Shown here in pieces: positions 34,742 through 48,200 of a stretch of 64,000 bases of DNA. Every line of letters begins with the position of its first letter. The first letter of the stretch is position 1. The position numbers and the translations under genes were made by a program. The DNA lies in assembly GCA_025331125.1 (NCBI GenBank), contig JAOALB010000179.1, positions 1 to 64,000 of the forward strand, in the 5' to 3' direction. The notes below the pieces were generated by a model. The model saw only the letters and a list, made by a program, of their open reading frames with translations, ran no database searches and was not told where the DNA came from. The stretch is from Mycogone perniciosa. Taxonomy: Eukaryota; Ascomycota; Sordariomycetes; Hypocreales; Hypocreaceae.

Positions 34742-36695
34742 TTACTGGTGGGTGGTGCCTTTTTTAAGCTTTAACCATGGTAGGTATAATGTGAAGCCCA
34801 ATGCAATAGCAGCCCAAAAGAGATCTAGAATGATACCTGCTCGAATCGCGCGGAAAAATGCCACTGAGATAGCACGTTGCACGCTAGGCGATAGGTCGTT
34901 AAGTATACTCCTATCTGCGCTCATAATCGAGCTGATCTGAGAATCTTCCAATGAGATTTCACTCAATTCATTCATGAGCCGGTTGGAGAAGATAAGGGAA
35001 GCGACTTGAACCCCAACCGCACTGTGTGGAAGAATATTAATAGCCCACTCACCCAAAATTAAAGAGGAATGAGCCTTACGAGCCAAGTTGCTGTAGCATC
35101 CTCGAATATCCAAGCGACTGGGAGAGATTTATCTTGCTCAATACAGCTCGGAGAAAGATTATGTCCGCAAGCCAGCTTATACCAACTCCTAAACCGGCCA
35201 TTATTTCGTAGCCGATGAGTTGTGGGATGGTGAAATCTTGCCCTAATGCCACAAAAGCTGCGGTGGAAGCTATAAGGAAAGCCATGCCAAGAATGTTGAA
35301 GGGGTTGAAGAATGGTATAGAAATAGTAATGACAGAGAAGATTGAAGCACTTAAAGCAATGCAAGCTGCAATGGGGAAAGTCTTAAGACCACTGACTTTA
35401 AGGGACACGCCTTGGATGAACTATGTTTCAATGTCAGCGATGTAATAGAGAGCAAATAAAGTAAAACCCCCAAGTTAACTGAAGCAAGAATAGTAGAAAT
35501 AGAGTTAGAATACTAAGTGCTGACAGCGCAGCGCAAAACATCCCACAAGTGGCCCATACTTCTATATGCCTCATTACATTAAGGTTAAAGATTCCTTCGT
35601 GCCTGGTGTACATCTGCTGCAAGACAAGTAAAATGAAAGACACACCCAATACAATACAAAGCAAAATAGTCCTTGTAGGGCGCCATAAATTCATTTAAGA
35701 GAATTATAACGCTAATATCAAGGCCGTCAAGGTCATCACTAGAAGGCCCGTCCCAAGCCAGTCGAGGTTGGCCAGCTTTACGCGCAATGGATTGTTATAA
35801 TTCTCGCCGCGAAGGTCTGGACCCTTAAAGGACATGGCAATAACAACGCACAGGAGGACTATGGCCATGGCCGGTAGGTTAATCTAGAAAATCCAGGGCC
35901 AGTTGCTGCCATCAGTGATGGCACCACCTAGAATTGGACCAATGACGATGCTGCTGCTGAGAATCAAGGAGAAGGCACGTATTGAAATGTTCTAGTCCTT
36001 GCTTTCTGGGAGGAGGGCAAGAAGCCGGAAGCCTCCAATGCTAAGTCTAACGAACCTAATTCCTGAAAGAACCCTGCCCCCTATTAATATTGGGGAGCTC
36101 GTGGCAGTTGCAGAAACCACACAACTAACTGATAAGAATGTCAGTGATTAATATATAAAGGAGATTAGAGTGACTTGACCGGCAAATAAAAGCGTTAAAG
36201 AGATATAGACATCGGCAAAAGATGCAACCGCGTAAATCTTATTATATATTAGGAGGAGGATATATTATGGAAGCAAGTATACTGATTGATAGATCCCTAT
36301 ATCACCGAAAGAATTACTGTGCTGTAATGGTGGGCAGTGCGGGTCCTAGGAGGTATAAGCCCTGTTTATTCCCATCACAGGATTGCGCATGTACCTATGA
36401 TAGACTGATCCAATCCAACCTGAGAGAATATCAGCACTTCAATTCAGTTATACAGATACCAGCTAAGCCCCACCATGAAACCAGCAAGAATCAATGCCAT
36501 GGTTATTAACACCCGCCGCCACAGAGCCAGCGGAGTGTCCAGATCCTGCGTCGGCTTGCCTTTCTGAAACATGCGTCCAAAGAACAGCCGAAGCGGCCCT
36601 ATTAACGGTGGGGACTTCATCTGAAACTCTTTTCTATCTTGTAAAAGAATACCAGATGTGCAGATACCGAGAGTGCGCGAAGGGTGCTCACTCAA
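34742..36695 (-). pseudogene. MFS transporter (DHA2-like, 14-TM), broken by RIP-type stops
   Basis: The relic runs from MKSPPLIGPLRLFFGR with a first membrane helix (LITMALILAGFMVGL, 36695-36444) to LYLPWLKLKKG. In the middle, GPILGGAITDGSNWPWIF matches the DHA2 family's 'GPxLGGAxxDxxxWRWxFxINLP'. In-frame stops at 35992-35994, 35884-35886 and 35421-35423 stand at positions where Trp is plausible (TGG to TAG). The terminal TAA at 34742-34744 could be a former CAA, because the frame continues hydrophilic (QNYAEEPEELGKQDILPRED). A frame change near 35480 and decay between 35999 and 36440 add damage. The intact ancestor would export small molecules across the plasma membrane. It lies next to the P450 relic and within 3 kb of the retroelements. 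Confidence 0.8.
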
Positions 36696-36838
36696 TTTTA
36701 TTGACCTATATGTCGAGTTTCAAGCACTAGATACATATACCACCGATGCAATAATGCACGGTGGAACCCAAGCTGTTACGTGTCACTGACAGGTCTATTA
36801 TGAATGCACCTGTGAGGATCGAGCTATGGATAGTGTGG

Positions 36839-37246
36839 TCAGTTATCAGGTGAGCCCAAGGTGTGACTCCGGTCACAAAAGTGAGGAAGTAAAATTCCAA
36901 CATACCAAGCTGGCAGTGCGGCTTCGGTATCGGCTGGCCTCCAAGATGGCATTGGGGCAAACCCTCTCAAAGGAATGTGAGAAGTCAGGTAAATAAGACA
37001 CAGACGGCTAGGTATAACGGCAGTTTCAACGCTGAGACGGTCCTGATGATGCGGTTTGAGATTCATCCATGCCGGTACGGTTTGCTCAAAATATTTTCGA
37101 GCCTTGGTGCGAATTGTTGCCATTATGATAGCAAAGGTAGAGCCACCACGGCCAGGTTTCGTGTCCATCCTGAGCCGGTATACGAAGTCATAACAGAGGT
37201 CATCGTTAGAGGCAACGTTACAGAGGACATTGGCGATTTTGTTCAT
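36839..37246 (-). CDS. Unrecognised ORF fragment, 135 aa
   Basis: Open on minus; contains NVASNDDLCYDFVYRL and then ARKYFEQTVPAWMNLKPHHQ, which read like coding sequence, followed by a less convincing tail. A plus-strand frame (36977-37333) overlaps it. I recognise no family. It may be a broken gene piece at the island's edge, given that the B LTR begins at 37520. Confidence 0.3.
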   Translation of the reverse strand: MNKIANVLCNVASNDDLCYDFVYRLRMDTKPGRGGSTFAIIMATIRTKARKYFEQTVPAWMNLKPHHQDRLSVETAVIPSRLCLIYLTSHIPLRGFAPMPSWRPADTEAALPAWYVGILLPHFCDRSHTLGSPDN

Positions 37247-37519
37247 CTGAATCTAGGTTTGGACTACATAGACAAGGCTATGGCCTACGCTGATTTGATC
37301 CCCGAAGTAAACAACAAGACGGCGTACATGTAGCAAAGTAAAGAAACTCCGAACTGACTGGATACAGCCAACACAAGCTAGGTAGATACTGTTTTGGGAA
37401 GAGTTGAATATAGTGTGTACTAAGGTATATAATACCAAGGGGCTAAAATATAGGTTGTATACTTTTGAAAAAGTTAAGTTATAAACAAGTAACAAAAATG
37501 TGGTTAACTTGAAGTAAAG

Positions 37520-37927
37520 TGTTATGAGCCGACTATATCGAAGACTAGGTTACAGGGATATAGGAGAATATAAGTTGCCTTAACTAAGTATTAATAAATA
37601 ATCACTATACTAAAAGTAATCACTTAAACAGACTACTTTAAAATATATAATTGTTTACGTAATTACTATATTTTAAAATAATTGCAGTAATATTAATTAA
37701 AATATTAGTAATTATATATAAATATCTTTTATATATATATATAACTAGTGTATCGTTTATTTAATATAGGTATTTGAATAATTATAAATTAATTATATTT
37801 ATTAGAGCTATTTATTTTATAAAAGTATAATTATTGTATTTTATTTAATATTAATGTTTAAGCTTTTTATTAATATAAACCTATAAACTTTAATTTACTT
37901 TTTTAAAAGTTAGTTGAAATTATTATA
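37520..37927 (+). repeat. 'B' family LTR marking the right edge of the gene island
   Basis: It starts TGTTATGAGCCGAC, nearly the undamaged B terminus (TGTTATGACCCGAC in the 19622 copy), and ends AAATTATTATA just as the LTR ending at 11806. It is 408 bp. The sequence that follows is the same as that following 11806, so this is the 5' LTR of a B element lying on plus. Its first 90 bp are GC-normal; the rest is AT-rich. Confidence 0.85.
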
Positions 37928-40900
37928 TATTAATAGCTGTAATTTAACAAGCTATTAAAGATTTCAAGTAATATTATAAATATATTTATTATAATATCTC
38001 ATTTTAATAATTTTAATACTTTACCTTTTATTTTACCTGTTTACTAAAAGTAAAATAATAAAAAAAGAATTAAATAAAAGTAAAGATAAAGATAAAATTA
38101 ATAAAATAAAGAATATAAAAAATAAATTTATAAATTTAATGTAAAAAGAATACTTTAATGATATTATATATTTTAGAAATTATAGTTTTGAAGTTAAAGA
38201 AAAGAGCTTTACCTTGATTAAATACTTTTATAATAGTTTTAAATTAAGAGTTAAAAGAAAAGTTTATAAATCTTTTTAAAATAAAAGTATTATTAAATTT
38301 ATTCAAAGGTATATGAATATAGATAATTGAGTTTATAAACCTTATTTAAATATATTAAAAAGAGAGAATATAAATAAATTTAAAAGAATTAAAAGTATAT
38401 AAATTAAAGTAAAAGGTAATAGAAATGTGCTATTAATTTTAATAATAAGAGTTTAAATTAAATAAATTTAAATGTTATGTAAAAACATAAAGTATAAGTT
38501 ATTTATTTTGATTATAATAAATTGAAATACTTTTTAAAAGACTATAAAGCTTGATAAAAGTAAAGGATTTATAAGGTTAAAAGTCTATATTAAAAGTTAA
38601 ATACAAAGTTAATATAATTTCAAAACTATTAATTATATATTCTTTTATAAAATTATATATTATAATAGTAACTATTATATTTATCAATTGAATAAGAATG
38701 AAAGTAAATAACCTAAACTGTATATTAGGCTTTTAAAATATATCTTTTATTAAAATAATATTAGATTCTTAAAATATATTTTATTAAAAGATAAAGTATT
38801 AATAAATATCAATTAATTTAATATTATTATATTATAGCCTAAACTTAAATTATATAAAAACATTTAAATATTTTTAAAGTTTTATAACTTTTACTTATAG
38901 TTTATTAAAAGATACTTTTATATTATAGCCCTTTTTACTGCTTTATTAAAATGCACTAAAAATGAAAAAAAGCTAAAGGTAATCTAATAAATAAAAAGTA
39001 AAACGGCAGTAGTTTAATAGTTAAAAAATACCTTTTAAGTAGTACTATTATTATAATAATTGAATTTAAAGCCATTAAACTATATTAAAATAAATATATT
39101 TAATAATATAATAGTAAGGATTTTATTATAGTTAAACTTAAAAGGAAAGTATTACTTTATAATGTTTTAATTTAAAAGTTTATTAATATAAAGCAGAATT
39201 ATAAAACCTTAAATTAACAAGTTTTTATAATTGTAAAGTTACTGCTATATTAATAATACTACTTTAATAAAATAAAAATATTTATAAAAGTTTTGTTTAA
39301 TTACTTAAACTTATAAGGCTTTATATAATGATAAAAAGCATTATAATAATAAGCTTAATAATATATATATTTAATATTATTTAACTTTATAATTAAATAT
39401 TAATTAAAAAAAAGTAACCCTATAAATATACTATTATAGCGCTTTAACTTTAAAAGGGAAAGATAAATAAATATTAAATTATTAATAGGTTTATAAAGTA
39501 AATTAATTAAAGTTTAACAAATATAAATATATAAAATATATAATAAAACGCCTTTATACAGTAAAGAAGCCTAAATATTAAACTAGTTTAAATATAGCGA
39601 AATACCTTTATAAAATAAAATAACTTGAATTTATTAGTAATATAATAAAATACCTGTATAAAATTAAATAACTTATATTAATAAAAATAAAGGTAAAATA
39701 CTATTAAAACCTTTATATTTAATTTATTAAGCTAAAAAGATAATTAATTATAAGCAATTAGTTTTAATTTCTATTATTAAATATATATTAGTAATAAAAA
39801 AACCTATAAAAGGCTTAATCTTTAAATCTTTTATAAATAAAGAGTACCTAGTATAAATGTAGCTTTTAAAGTTAATATAATCTGCCTATAATAATATAAA
39901 ATATATAATAATAAAGGTGTTAATATTTGAAGCCTTATATAACTTTAAACTAGACCTTTAAATAAAAAGTAAAGGTATTATTAAAAGTAAAAGTATACTA
40001 GCAGTATAAGCCTATATTAAAAGATTAAATTAACTTTCAGTAAAAATAAAGGTTTAATAGTAAATTATAGTAGAATACTAGGTATCTTCTTATAATAGAT
40101 ACTATAAGCCTTTAATATTATAATAAAGGGATTTAATAATATTTTTAATAAAAGATTTAAAGCTAAAAGGTAAAAAGAAAAAGGTAATATTAAAGTTTAT
40201 AAAACCTTTCTATATTTTTAAACTATAAAGAAATAAATTTACTATATTACTTTACTAGAAGAATACTTTTATTTATATAATACATTTTATATTAGCTTAT
40301 TTAAACTATAAATAATAATAAAAAGAACTATTAATAAATTATAATTAATATTAAATTAATAAGATTTAAAGGAAAAATAAGAAATAAAAAAAGTTATAAA
40401 ATATATATAGCTTTTAAAGGAAATATATTATTTAATAAAATAACAAATTAGCCTTTTGAATATAATTAATAAATTATAAAAAGTAATATAGGAAATACTT
40501 AAAAGTAAATAACGTAATATTAGGAAATATTTAAAAGTAAATAAAGTAATATTAGGAAATATAAGCACAAAGGAAATGAACCTTTACTAATATTATAAAA
40601 ATATAAGATATTTTTAATTGATTAAAGAAAAAGAAAAGTAAACTTAAAAATGTTTATATAAATTTACTATTAATCGAAAATTAATTAAAATAAAGGGAAA
40701 AGGCTATTTATACTTTAAGAATTAAATAAATAATAAGCAATAAAGCAATTATAAATTAAAGTTTACTTTAAATAATAGTTTAATTATTTTATTATCTTTA
40801 TTTTAATTAAGGTTCCTATTAATAAATAATATTTTATTAATTACTATAAAGGTACTTTATTAAGCTTTTAGTTAAAGGATATACCTGCTAATAATAGGGA

Positions 40901-42115
40901 AGAGCTCAAAAAACTGCCCTTTAACTTAAGCCGCTAAGTCCTTTATAGTTTATTTCTTTATTTATTTATAGGCAGTATTAATAGCCTATATATAAGCAGT
41001 TAATAAAAGAAAAGGTAATATTAAAAAAGGTAAAAATATATTTTAATAAGAGCTTAAATTAAAGGATAAAGCTATTAAAATGCTAAAAAGTATTAATAGG
41101 CAGTTATTAAGGTTTTATACTTTATAAAATCTTAATCCTTTTTAGTATTAATTAATTTATACTTTTAGCAATACTTTAATTTAATATTACTAAAAGTAAA
41201 GTAAAAGTTAAGTAGAATTTTATAAGCTTTTAATATATAGATCCCTTTCATTTATAAAAAGGGTTATTTTTATTATTATTAAATTTAAAGATAATATTTA
41301 TGTAATAAATATAACTTTATAGTAATATAAAAGGGCTAGCTAAAAGTAATTAATAAAGGAATAAAATGTTAATATACTTAACCCTATAAATATTAAATAA
41401 AACCTATTAATTATAAAGATTATTATACTTTATATATTAAAAATAGCAGTTTAAAGCAGAGTTAATAAAAATGCAGTTAATTAGCTTTAAATCGCTAAAC
41501 TTTCCCTACTATTTTATTACCTTTTTATTATATTTTAATACTATATAGAAATAAGATATATACCAGCTTTTAGTAAAGCGGAAACTAGCAGTTTACTTAA
41601 TATAGGTATTAACTTACACAAGGTATTAGTTTTAATAAATTTAATAAGTCAAAGGTATTAAAGTAAAGGGCTAGTAAAATAAAAATAATAAAATAAAGAT
41701 ACATTGAATAAAAGATTAAAGAATAAAGGTTAAAAGATAACTAATATAAAAGGCAGGTAAGATAAAGATAAAAGAAAAGCAATTTAAAAAGTAATTAAAA
41801 GGGAGTATAAAAGATTATACTGCTTTATTTCCCTTTATTTATAAAACCTTAATATTAAAGAATAGTTAAGATAACTATTTATAAAAGGAGGGATAATTAT
41901 AATATTAAAAAGTATATACCCTAGTATATATTATATTTAAGGGGATATATTCTATTATAAAGGATAGGCAGTATAAGGTTTTTAATATAATACTAGCCCT
42001 TTACTTAACTATATTAACCCAGCTATATATAAATTAATATAGCAGTAAGTTTAAGTCTTATAATACCTTATTAGCTATATTATACCTACCTAGCTTAGCC
42101 CTTTATTATAATATT
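37928..42115 (+). mobile_element. 'B' retrotransposon body and other RIP-degraded sequence
   Basis: 37928-38110 is collinear with 11807-12000. Further right the similarity becomes hard to follow by eye and no second B LTR is obvious. Near 41876-42115 a purine tract (AAAAGGAGGGA) precedes a stretch ending CCCTTTATTATAATA, which could be the 3' LTR of another element. There is no open frame. Confidence 0.55.
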
Positions 42116-43899
42116 TGATATCTTTGAAATTAATTAATATAAATATATTTATTAACTATAATATATAAAACTATTTCATAAATAATATATAGAGTTAAAT
42201 AATTTTATTCTTTTTTTTTACTTTTTATAAAATATTTAACTTTAAGTGTATTATATAAAAAAACGGCTTAAAGCTATTTATTTAAAACTAAAGAAAGAAA
42301 AGGCTTAAAGCTAGTTAACTATAAATAATAGCTACTTATATAACTTATATATAAGCTATATATATAGTTATAATTAAATTGAATATATACTACATTCCGT
42401 TACTTAAACTTTTAGCCTATACTATTACCCCCCTTTTTCTTTATATAACTATTTAAAATCTTTATATAAATAATAAGTCTATAAATACTTTATTGTCTTT
42501 ATTATTATTTTCTTTTATAGTATTGCAGTTAAAGCTAAAGCTTATAACCCTATAACTTAAATAATCTAAGGTTGAAATAAAGTTAAATAAAATTAATTCT
42601 ATATTAATATTATTTTATATTTTTAAATTTAATATCTTAATAAACTATATTATATATATTTCCTATTACTGTCCTATCTTTATTATTATATTAATATTAC
42701 CTTTTATACTATCTTCAAAACTTAATTTATGTTTATTTTATATTAAAGTTTTAATATATTCTTTATTTAAAAATGCTATTTAATATTAATATAATATATA
42801 TAAAGTTATTAGGAACTATAAAAAGTATAAAATCTTTATTTAAATACTATTTAATATTTTTATTTAACCGTTTAATCAATATTATAATCTTTATATTATT
42901 TAAGTATAAACTACCTTTAACTTGTAAGAGGATCTATTTAAAGTTAAATCAATATATTAAAAGGGAGTTAATCCTTAACTATAAGTTTCATAATTATTCC
43001 TTTACTTCTTTTACTTTGTTTATATTATTATAAACTTATTTTAAATAATATAAAATATTAATTAAGTTTAAATTTCTTTACGTTTTTAACTATTAAAGAA
43101 ATATTAAAACTATTAATTAAATACTTTAATTAAAAGAACTATAAATATAATCAAAAAATATATTTCTACTTTTAATAGGTACTTTATTAACTAAATGCTT
43201 TACCTTTATTATTAAACTTTAAATATTTTAGTTTTTTACTTAGCTATTAAACTCCTTAAATTCTAGGAAGATTTACTATAGCTACTGAGAGTTTACTATC
43301 CTTTATAGTTAATTAATCTATATTTATATTACCATAATTATATTTATTACTTAGGTTTCATATTTGTTAAGTATTATACATTTTTCATTTCTTTAACCTT
43401 TTATAATACTTTATAATATTAATATTAATAAACTATTAATATTATATTTATATTAATTTAGTTTAAAATATAAAAAGACTAGCTTTAATTATATACTATA
43501 AAGAAAGGATTTAAAACTATTTATTTAAAAAAAGAAAAAAAGAAAACTTTAAAGCTAGCTTGTTTTAAATAATAGCTATATATATAATTAATATATAGGT
43601 TATATATATATATAGCTAAATTCAAAGTAAATAAATACTAAATTCACTTACTTAAGTCTCTAGCCTATAGTCCTTTTTTATTTTCAATACATAATATTAT
43701 AATACTTTATTATTAATTACTATATAAGGCTATATTTCCTATAAAAGGATATAGTATTTAATATAATTAAATAGTAAGTCTTTAGAGATAATTTATAAAT
43801 TTATAAACTATTCTTTAAAATTAATTCATGTCAAATTTTATATTTAAAATAAAGTTATTGTAATATAAAAAGGTAAATTAAAGTAAATATTATTATGTT
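42116..43899. repeat. AT-rich block with a directly repeated segment of about 175 bp
   Basis: 42264-42440 and 43505-43680 are similar direct repeats about 1.24 kb apart (shared pieces: CTATTTATTTAAAA, AAATAATAGCTA, and ACTTAAnnnnTTAGCCTATA followed by a pyrimidine run). They could be the LTRs of a short non-autonomous element or a segmental duplication. The 86-residue frame at 42773-43033 between them is Ile/Leu/Asn/Lys-rich, as expected of AT-rich DNA, and was not called a gene. Confidence 0.5.
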
Positions 43900-45033
43900 A
43901 TTATAAAAGTATAAAACCTTCAAGGTTTTATAGAAAGCTATAACTAAAAATATATTGAGACCTAGTTATATAATTTAAGCTTATATATTAAGGTATTAAT
44001 ATTACATTATTGTTAGTATTATAATAATATTTCTTTTATTTTATTATTTTATTATAAATAGCTAGATTATTTATACAGATTAAAGTTTAAAGTAATATAT
44101 TTTAATAGCTTTAATATAAAGGTAAATAACGGGAATTATATAGCCTTTTAATATTAATAATTTATAATTTAATTATAGGCTTTAATGTAATATACTTTTT
44201 AATTAATACTTTATAGGATTTAAGTTTTTTTTAATTATTTCTTTTTCTTTTTTTTTATAATTCCTTTGAATATTTATTATAATAGGCTTAGCTTTTTTAG
44301 GCTTTTTATATAAAGGTTTTATATTAATTTTCTTCAATTTTATAAATCTTTAATTGTTTATTATATAATAATATAATATTTTTATTTTATAAAATAAAAG
44401 AATATATTAGTATTATAATATTTGAAAAGTACTTTAAACTTTCTTTTTCTTATATTAATTATCTTTTTATATTTTATTTTAAATATTCTTTAATTTAAAT
44501 TTATTAACTACTATCTATTTCTAATATTATAATATAATTATTTTGAATCATAAGGAGAAGTTATATAAAATAAAAAAAGTCTTTATACCTTTTAATAAAT
44601 CTTTTTATTTTATATATTAAAAAAGATATTTTATTTAATAGTATAAATTAATAATATAATTCTTTATATATTTATATATTCTTTATATTTTTTTAACGCT
44701 TAAATAAAGGGCTTTAATTCTATAATAATATATTAAAATAAATTAATAAAAATATAAATATAAAGTTTTTGAATTTATATTGAAACCCCTTAATAAATAA
44801 CGTTATAAAGGGTCTAGTTTTAAATCAAGGTTAAAATTATAATTAATACAAAATAGTAATATATTAATAGGTTTAAATATTATAGTATTTATAGTAAATT
44901 TAATTTATAACAGTTAATAAATTTAATTATGTTAATATAGGTTAATAAAAGTTTATAAATATTATTTAAGATTTATATTAATTTCTTTAATTTGATTATT
45001 GTTTTAAAGTAAAAGGCTAATAATTATTTTAAT
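43900..45033 (-). mobile_element. Older gypsy 'A' copy, 3' portion, interrupted by a younger A copy
   Basis: 44080-45030 aligns in the same orientation with 45270-46315, both being the reverse complement of the A element's 3' region. The alignment stops at 45033 exactly where the younger A element (45034-58156) begins. It resumes at 58157, where TTAATATAAGTTTTAATTAC continues the match to 46315-46430. Non-functional. Confidence 0.8.
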
Positions 45034-45205
45034 TATTACGGCACAGAAAGGCAGGTTAGGGCAAATATCGTTATTGTACTGTAGAGAGTGAGAAAGCCTT
45101 AAGGCTCTATAGAAAACTATAGCTAGGAACGCGTTAGGGCCTGGTCACGTCACCGGGGCTTATATAACAGGGCGTCAACATTGCATTACAGTCAGTGCTA
45201 TAATA
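45034..45205 (-). repeat. 172-bp LTR of gypsy 'A' (3' LTR of the minus-strand element)
   Basis: It matches 57985-58156 as a direct repeat of equal length. The flanking pentamer TTAAT (45029-45033) recurs at 58157-58161. A pyrimidine run CCCCCCTCTTT just right of it (45208-45220) is the complement of a polypurine tract, as expected next to a 3' LTR on the minus strand. This copy is comparatively GC-rich and keeps CGCG and CpG sites. Confidence 0.92.
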
Positions 45206-48200
45206 GTACCCCCCCTCTTTATCGCGCTATTTAGCCGCAAATAACTATATTACTTATATAAATTAAAATTCCAGGTAATTTATTTTAATACTTTTAATAT
45301 AAAGGTAAATAAAGTAAATTATATAGTTTTTAATATTAATAATATATAGTTTAATTATAGGCTTTAATGCATTATAGTTTTTAGTTAATACTCTGTAGGT
45401 ATTGGTTTGTTTTTAGCTATTTCTTTTTTTTCTTTTTTTATAATTCCTTTTAATATTTATTATAATAGGCTTCGCTTTTTTAGGTTTCCTTTATAAAAGT
45501 CTTATATTACCTTTTTTTAGCTTTATAGGTCTTTAGCTAGTTCCTATATAATAGTATAGTATTTCTATTTAATAAAGTAATATAATCTATTATTATTATA
45601 ATAATCTAAAAGCGCTTTAAACTTCTATTTCTTTTATACTTTATTTATATTATCTTTTCTTTTTAATATTCTACTTTAAATATTCTTTAATTTAACTTTA
45701 TTAATTATCTTTTGCCTAAAATATGGTAAAGTAGCTATTTTAAGTTATAAAAAGGAATTATATAAAACTAGGAAAATCTTTATACCTTCTAGTAAATTAA
45801 TAGCGCAGGCTTATAAATATACCTTTATTATTATATAAAGCTTTACCTATTTATTATCTAGCTTTTATATTAGCTAATCAATTTTTATATTTTATATATT
45901 AATAAAGACTTTTTACTTAATAGTATAGACTAGTAATGCCTCTCTTTATATATTTATATTTTCTTTATATTTTTAAGGCTTTAATAAAGGCTTTTAGCTA
46001 TATAATAATATATTTAAATTGCTTAGTAATAGCATTAATATAAAAGAACTCGTTTTTCTTTACTGCAGAGAGGTTTAGCGGGCAAAGCTATAAAGGCTTT
46101 ATTTTTAAGTAAAAATTAAAACTATAATTAGCGAAAAATAATAATATACTAATAGTTTTAAATATTATATTATTTACAGTAAATTTAAATAATAAAAGCT
46201 TATAAGCTTAGTTATTTTAATAAAAGTTAATAAAAGCTTATAAATATTATTTTATATTTATATTAATTCTTTTAGTTTAGCTATTAATTTTAAAGTAAAA
46301 CCCTAATAACTGTTTTAATATCACTTTTAATCGCTTTAAAAGTTATTTTTAGAATTTTAATATAAACTATATATTATTATTTAATATAATATTATTAGGT
46401 ATATTATAAAGGCAGTAAATCCTATTAATAAATATATTAATTAAGTCTTTTATTAATAGTAAAGTAATAGGTATAAAATAATATATTTTTATAAAGTAGT
46501 TAACTACTACTAGTAAATACTTATAAGTAAGATTATAATAATAAAATTTAAGTAGCAGTATAATATAGGTAATAAAGATATTTAACTATATATAAAATAA
46601 AATTAATAATAGTTAAAGGAAGCTTTATAGTAAAGATTATAAAGCCTTTATTTTAATATATAGTTTATAGGCTTATATAAATACTTTAATATCTTTTAAG
46701 ATCTATAGCCATTAATATATCTAGTTAATAAAGTTTAAAGTTTAAAACCTACTTAAATATTTAGCTAGGCTGCGTAAATAGTTTTTAAATAGGATTTATA
46801 TATAAAGCTTATTATTAAAGGGAATAAAAAGCTGCTTTTAATAGTAAATTCTATTATTTATTACTCGGCAGTTATTTATTATAATTCAAAGTTTTTTGTA
46901 AAGCTATTTTAGCTATTAGCAGATATTAAGGTTTTAAAGCGCAGTTACTATTTCTTTTATTATAATATTTTATTTATATACTACTGCAATTAGGTTATTA
47001 ATTAGTTTATTTTCTGCTAGTATTATTATAGCTATAAAGGCAGCCTTTATAGATAGTTTAAAATTTAATAAAAACTTTTTTTAAAATATTATTTAAGCTT
47101 TAAGGCTAAAAGAACTCTGTAAAAGGATAATATATTGCCTGTTTTTAATTTAGTTATTAAAGGGGTTTAATTTCGCAGGCCTATTTTCTGTTTTTTTTAT
47201 TTAAAGCGTTAATCTTTATAGCTTTAAAGCCAGGTTAATAGATAATATAGAAATTAAAGATAAAAAGGAATTTAAACTATTAAACTTACTGCTAATTTAA
47301 AGCTTTTATTAAAGTAAAGTATTTAAGGTTTTTATAGTCTATAATAATATTAAACTTTTATAAACTTTATAATTTTAGGTGCTACTTTTTTATTACATTA
47401 ATAATAGTTAAAAGTTTTTTATTATAGATTTTATAGTTAAATTTCAAAGTATTATACTTTATAGAAAAGAATGTAATAAAGTAAAAAATACCTTTTTTAT
47501 TATACTGTAACAGGATACTGCCTAATATTTAGTAAAAGGCATTAATTTTAAAGACTATTTATTTATTATAGTTAAAGAAAGCTAGGATTAAAGCTAATTA
47601 AAAAGTATATTTAATTAAATTAAAAGCTTCCTGCTATTTCTCTCTTTAAGTATATAATATCTTTTTTAAAAGTTTATTTAATAATATAGCTATTTTAAAA
47701 TATCTTTAAATAAAATAGTAATAGAAATGTATAAAATTAAAGAACTTTTATAAGTCTTTTACTCTTTTAAATAATTGCTAGTTTAATATAACTTTAACTT
47801 TTTTAAAATTTATTTCTAATCCCTTTAAAGTAATAATTAAATTAAAGTATTTTATCTTTATTATTTTAAATTTATATTTAATAATATTAATCTAAAAGCT
47901 AATATTTTTAAAGCAGGCTATTATTTTATATATATATATTAATACTTTTTTTAGTATAATAAATATATAAAGATATTATTAAAATAGACTATATAAATAT
48001 AGTTAAAAAGGTTATAGAGAGTAGAGTTAATATAATATTAAAATATACCAGGTATATTATAAAGGCTAAAAAGTATAATTAAGTTTTATATATACCTTTA
48101 TATAGCTTAAAGCATTAAAGGTTTCTTAAATTAATAGCAGTAGGTATTGATGTTTAATAGTAATATTATTTAACCTTTAGTAATTTTAATAGATATAAAC

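Noticed and set aside
36222..36730. Plus-strand frames of 78-95 aa across the transporter
   Set aside because: They are antisense to the MFS relic, whose first membrane helix is readable on minus.
42773..43033. 86-aa hydrophobic frame as a membrane protein
   Set aside because: Composition (Ile, Leu, Asn, Lys, Tyr) is what AT-rich random sequence gives; it lies between repeat arms.
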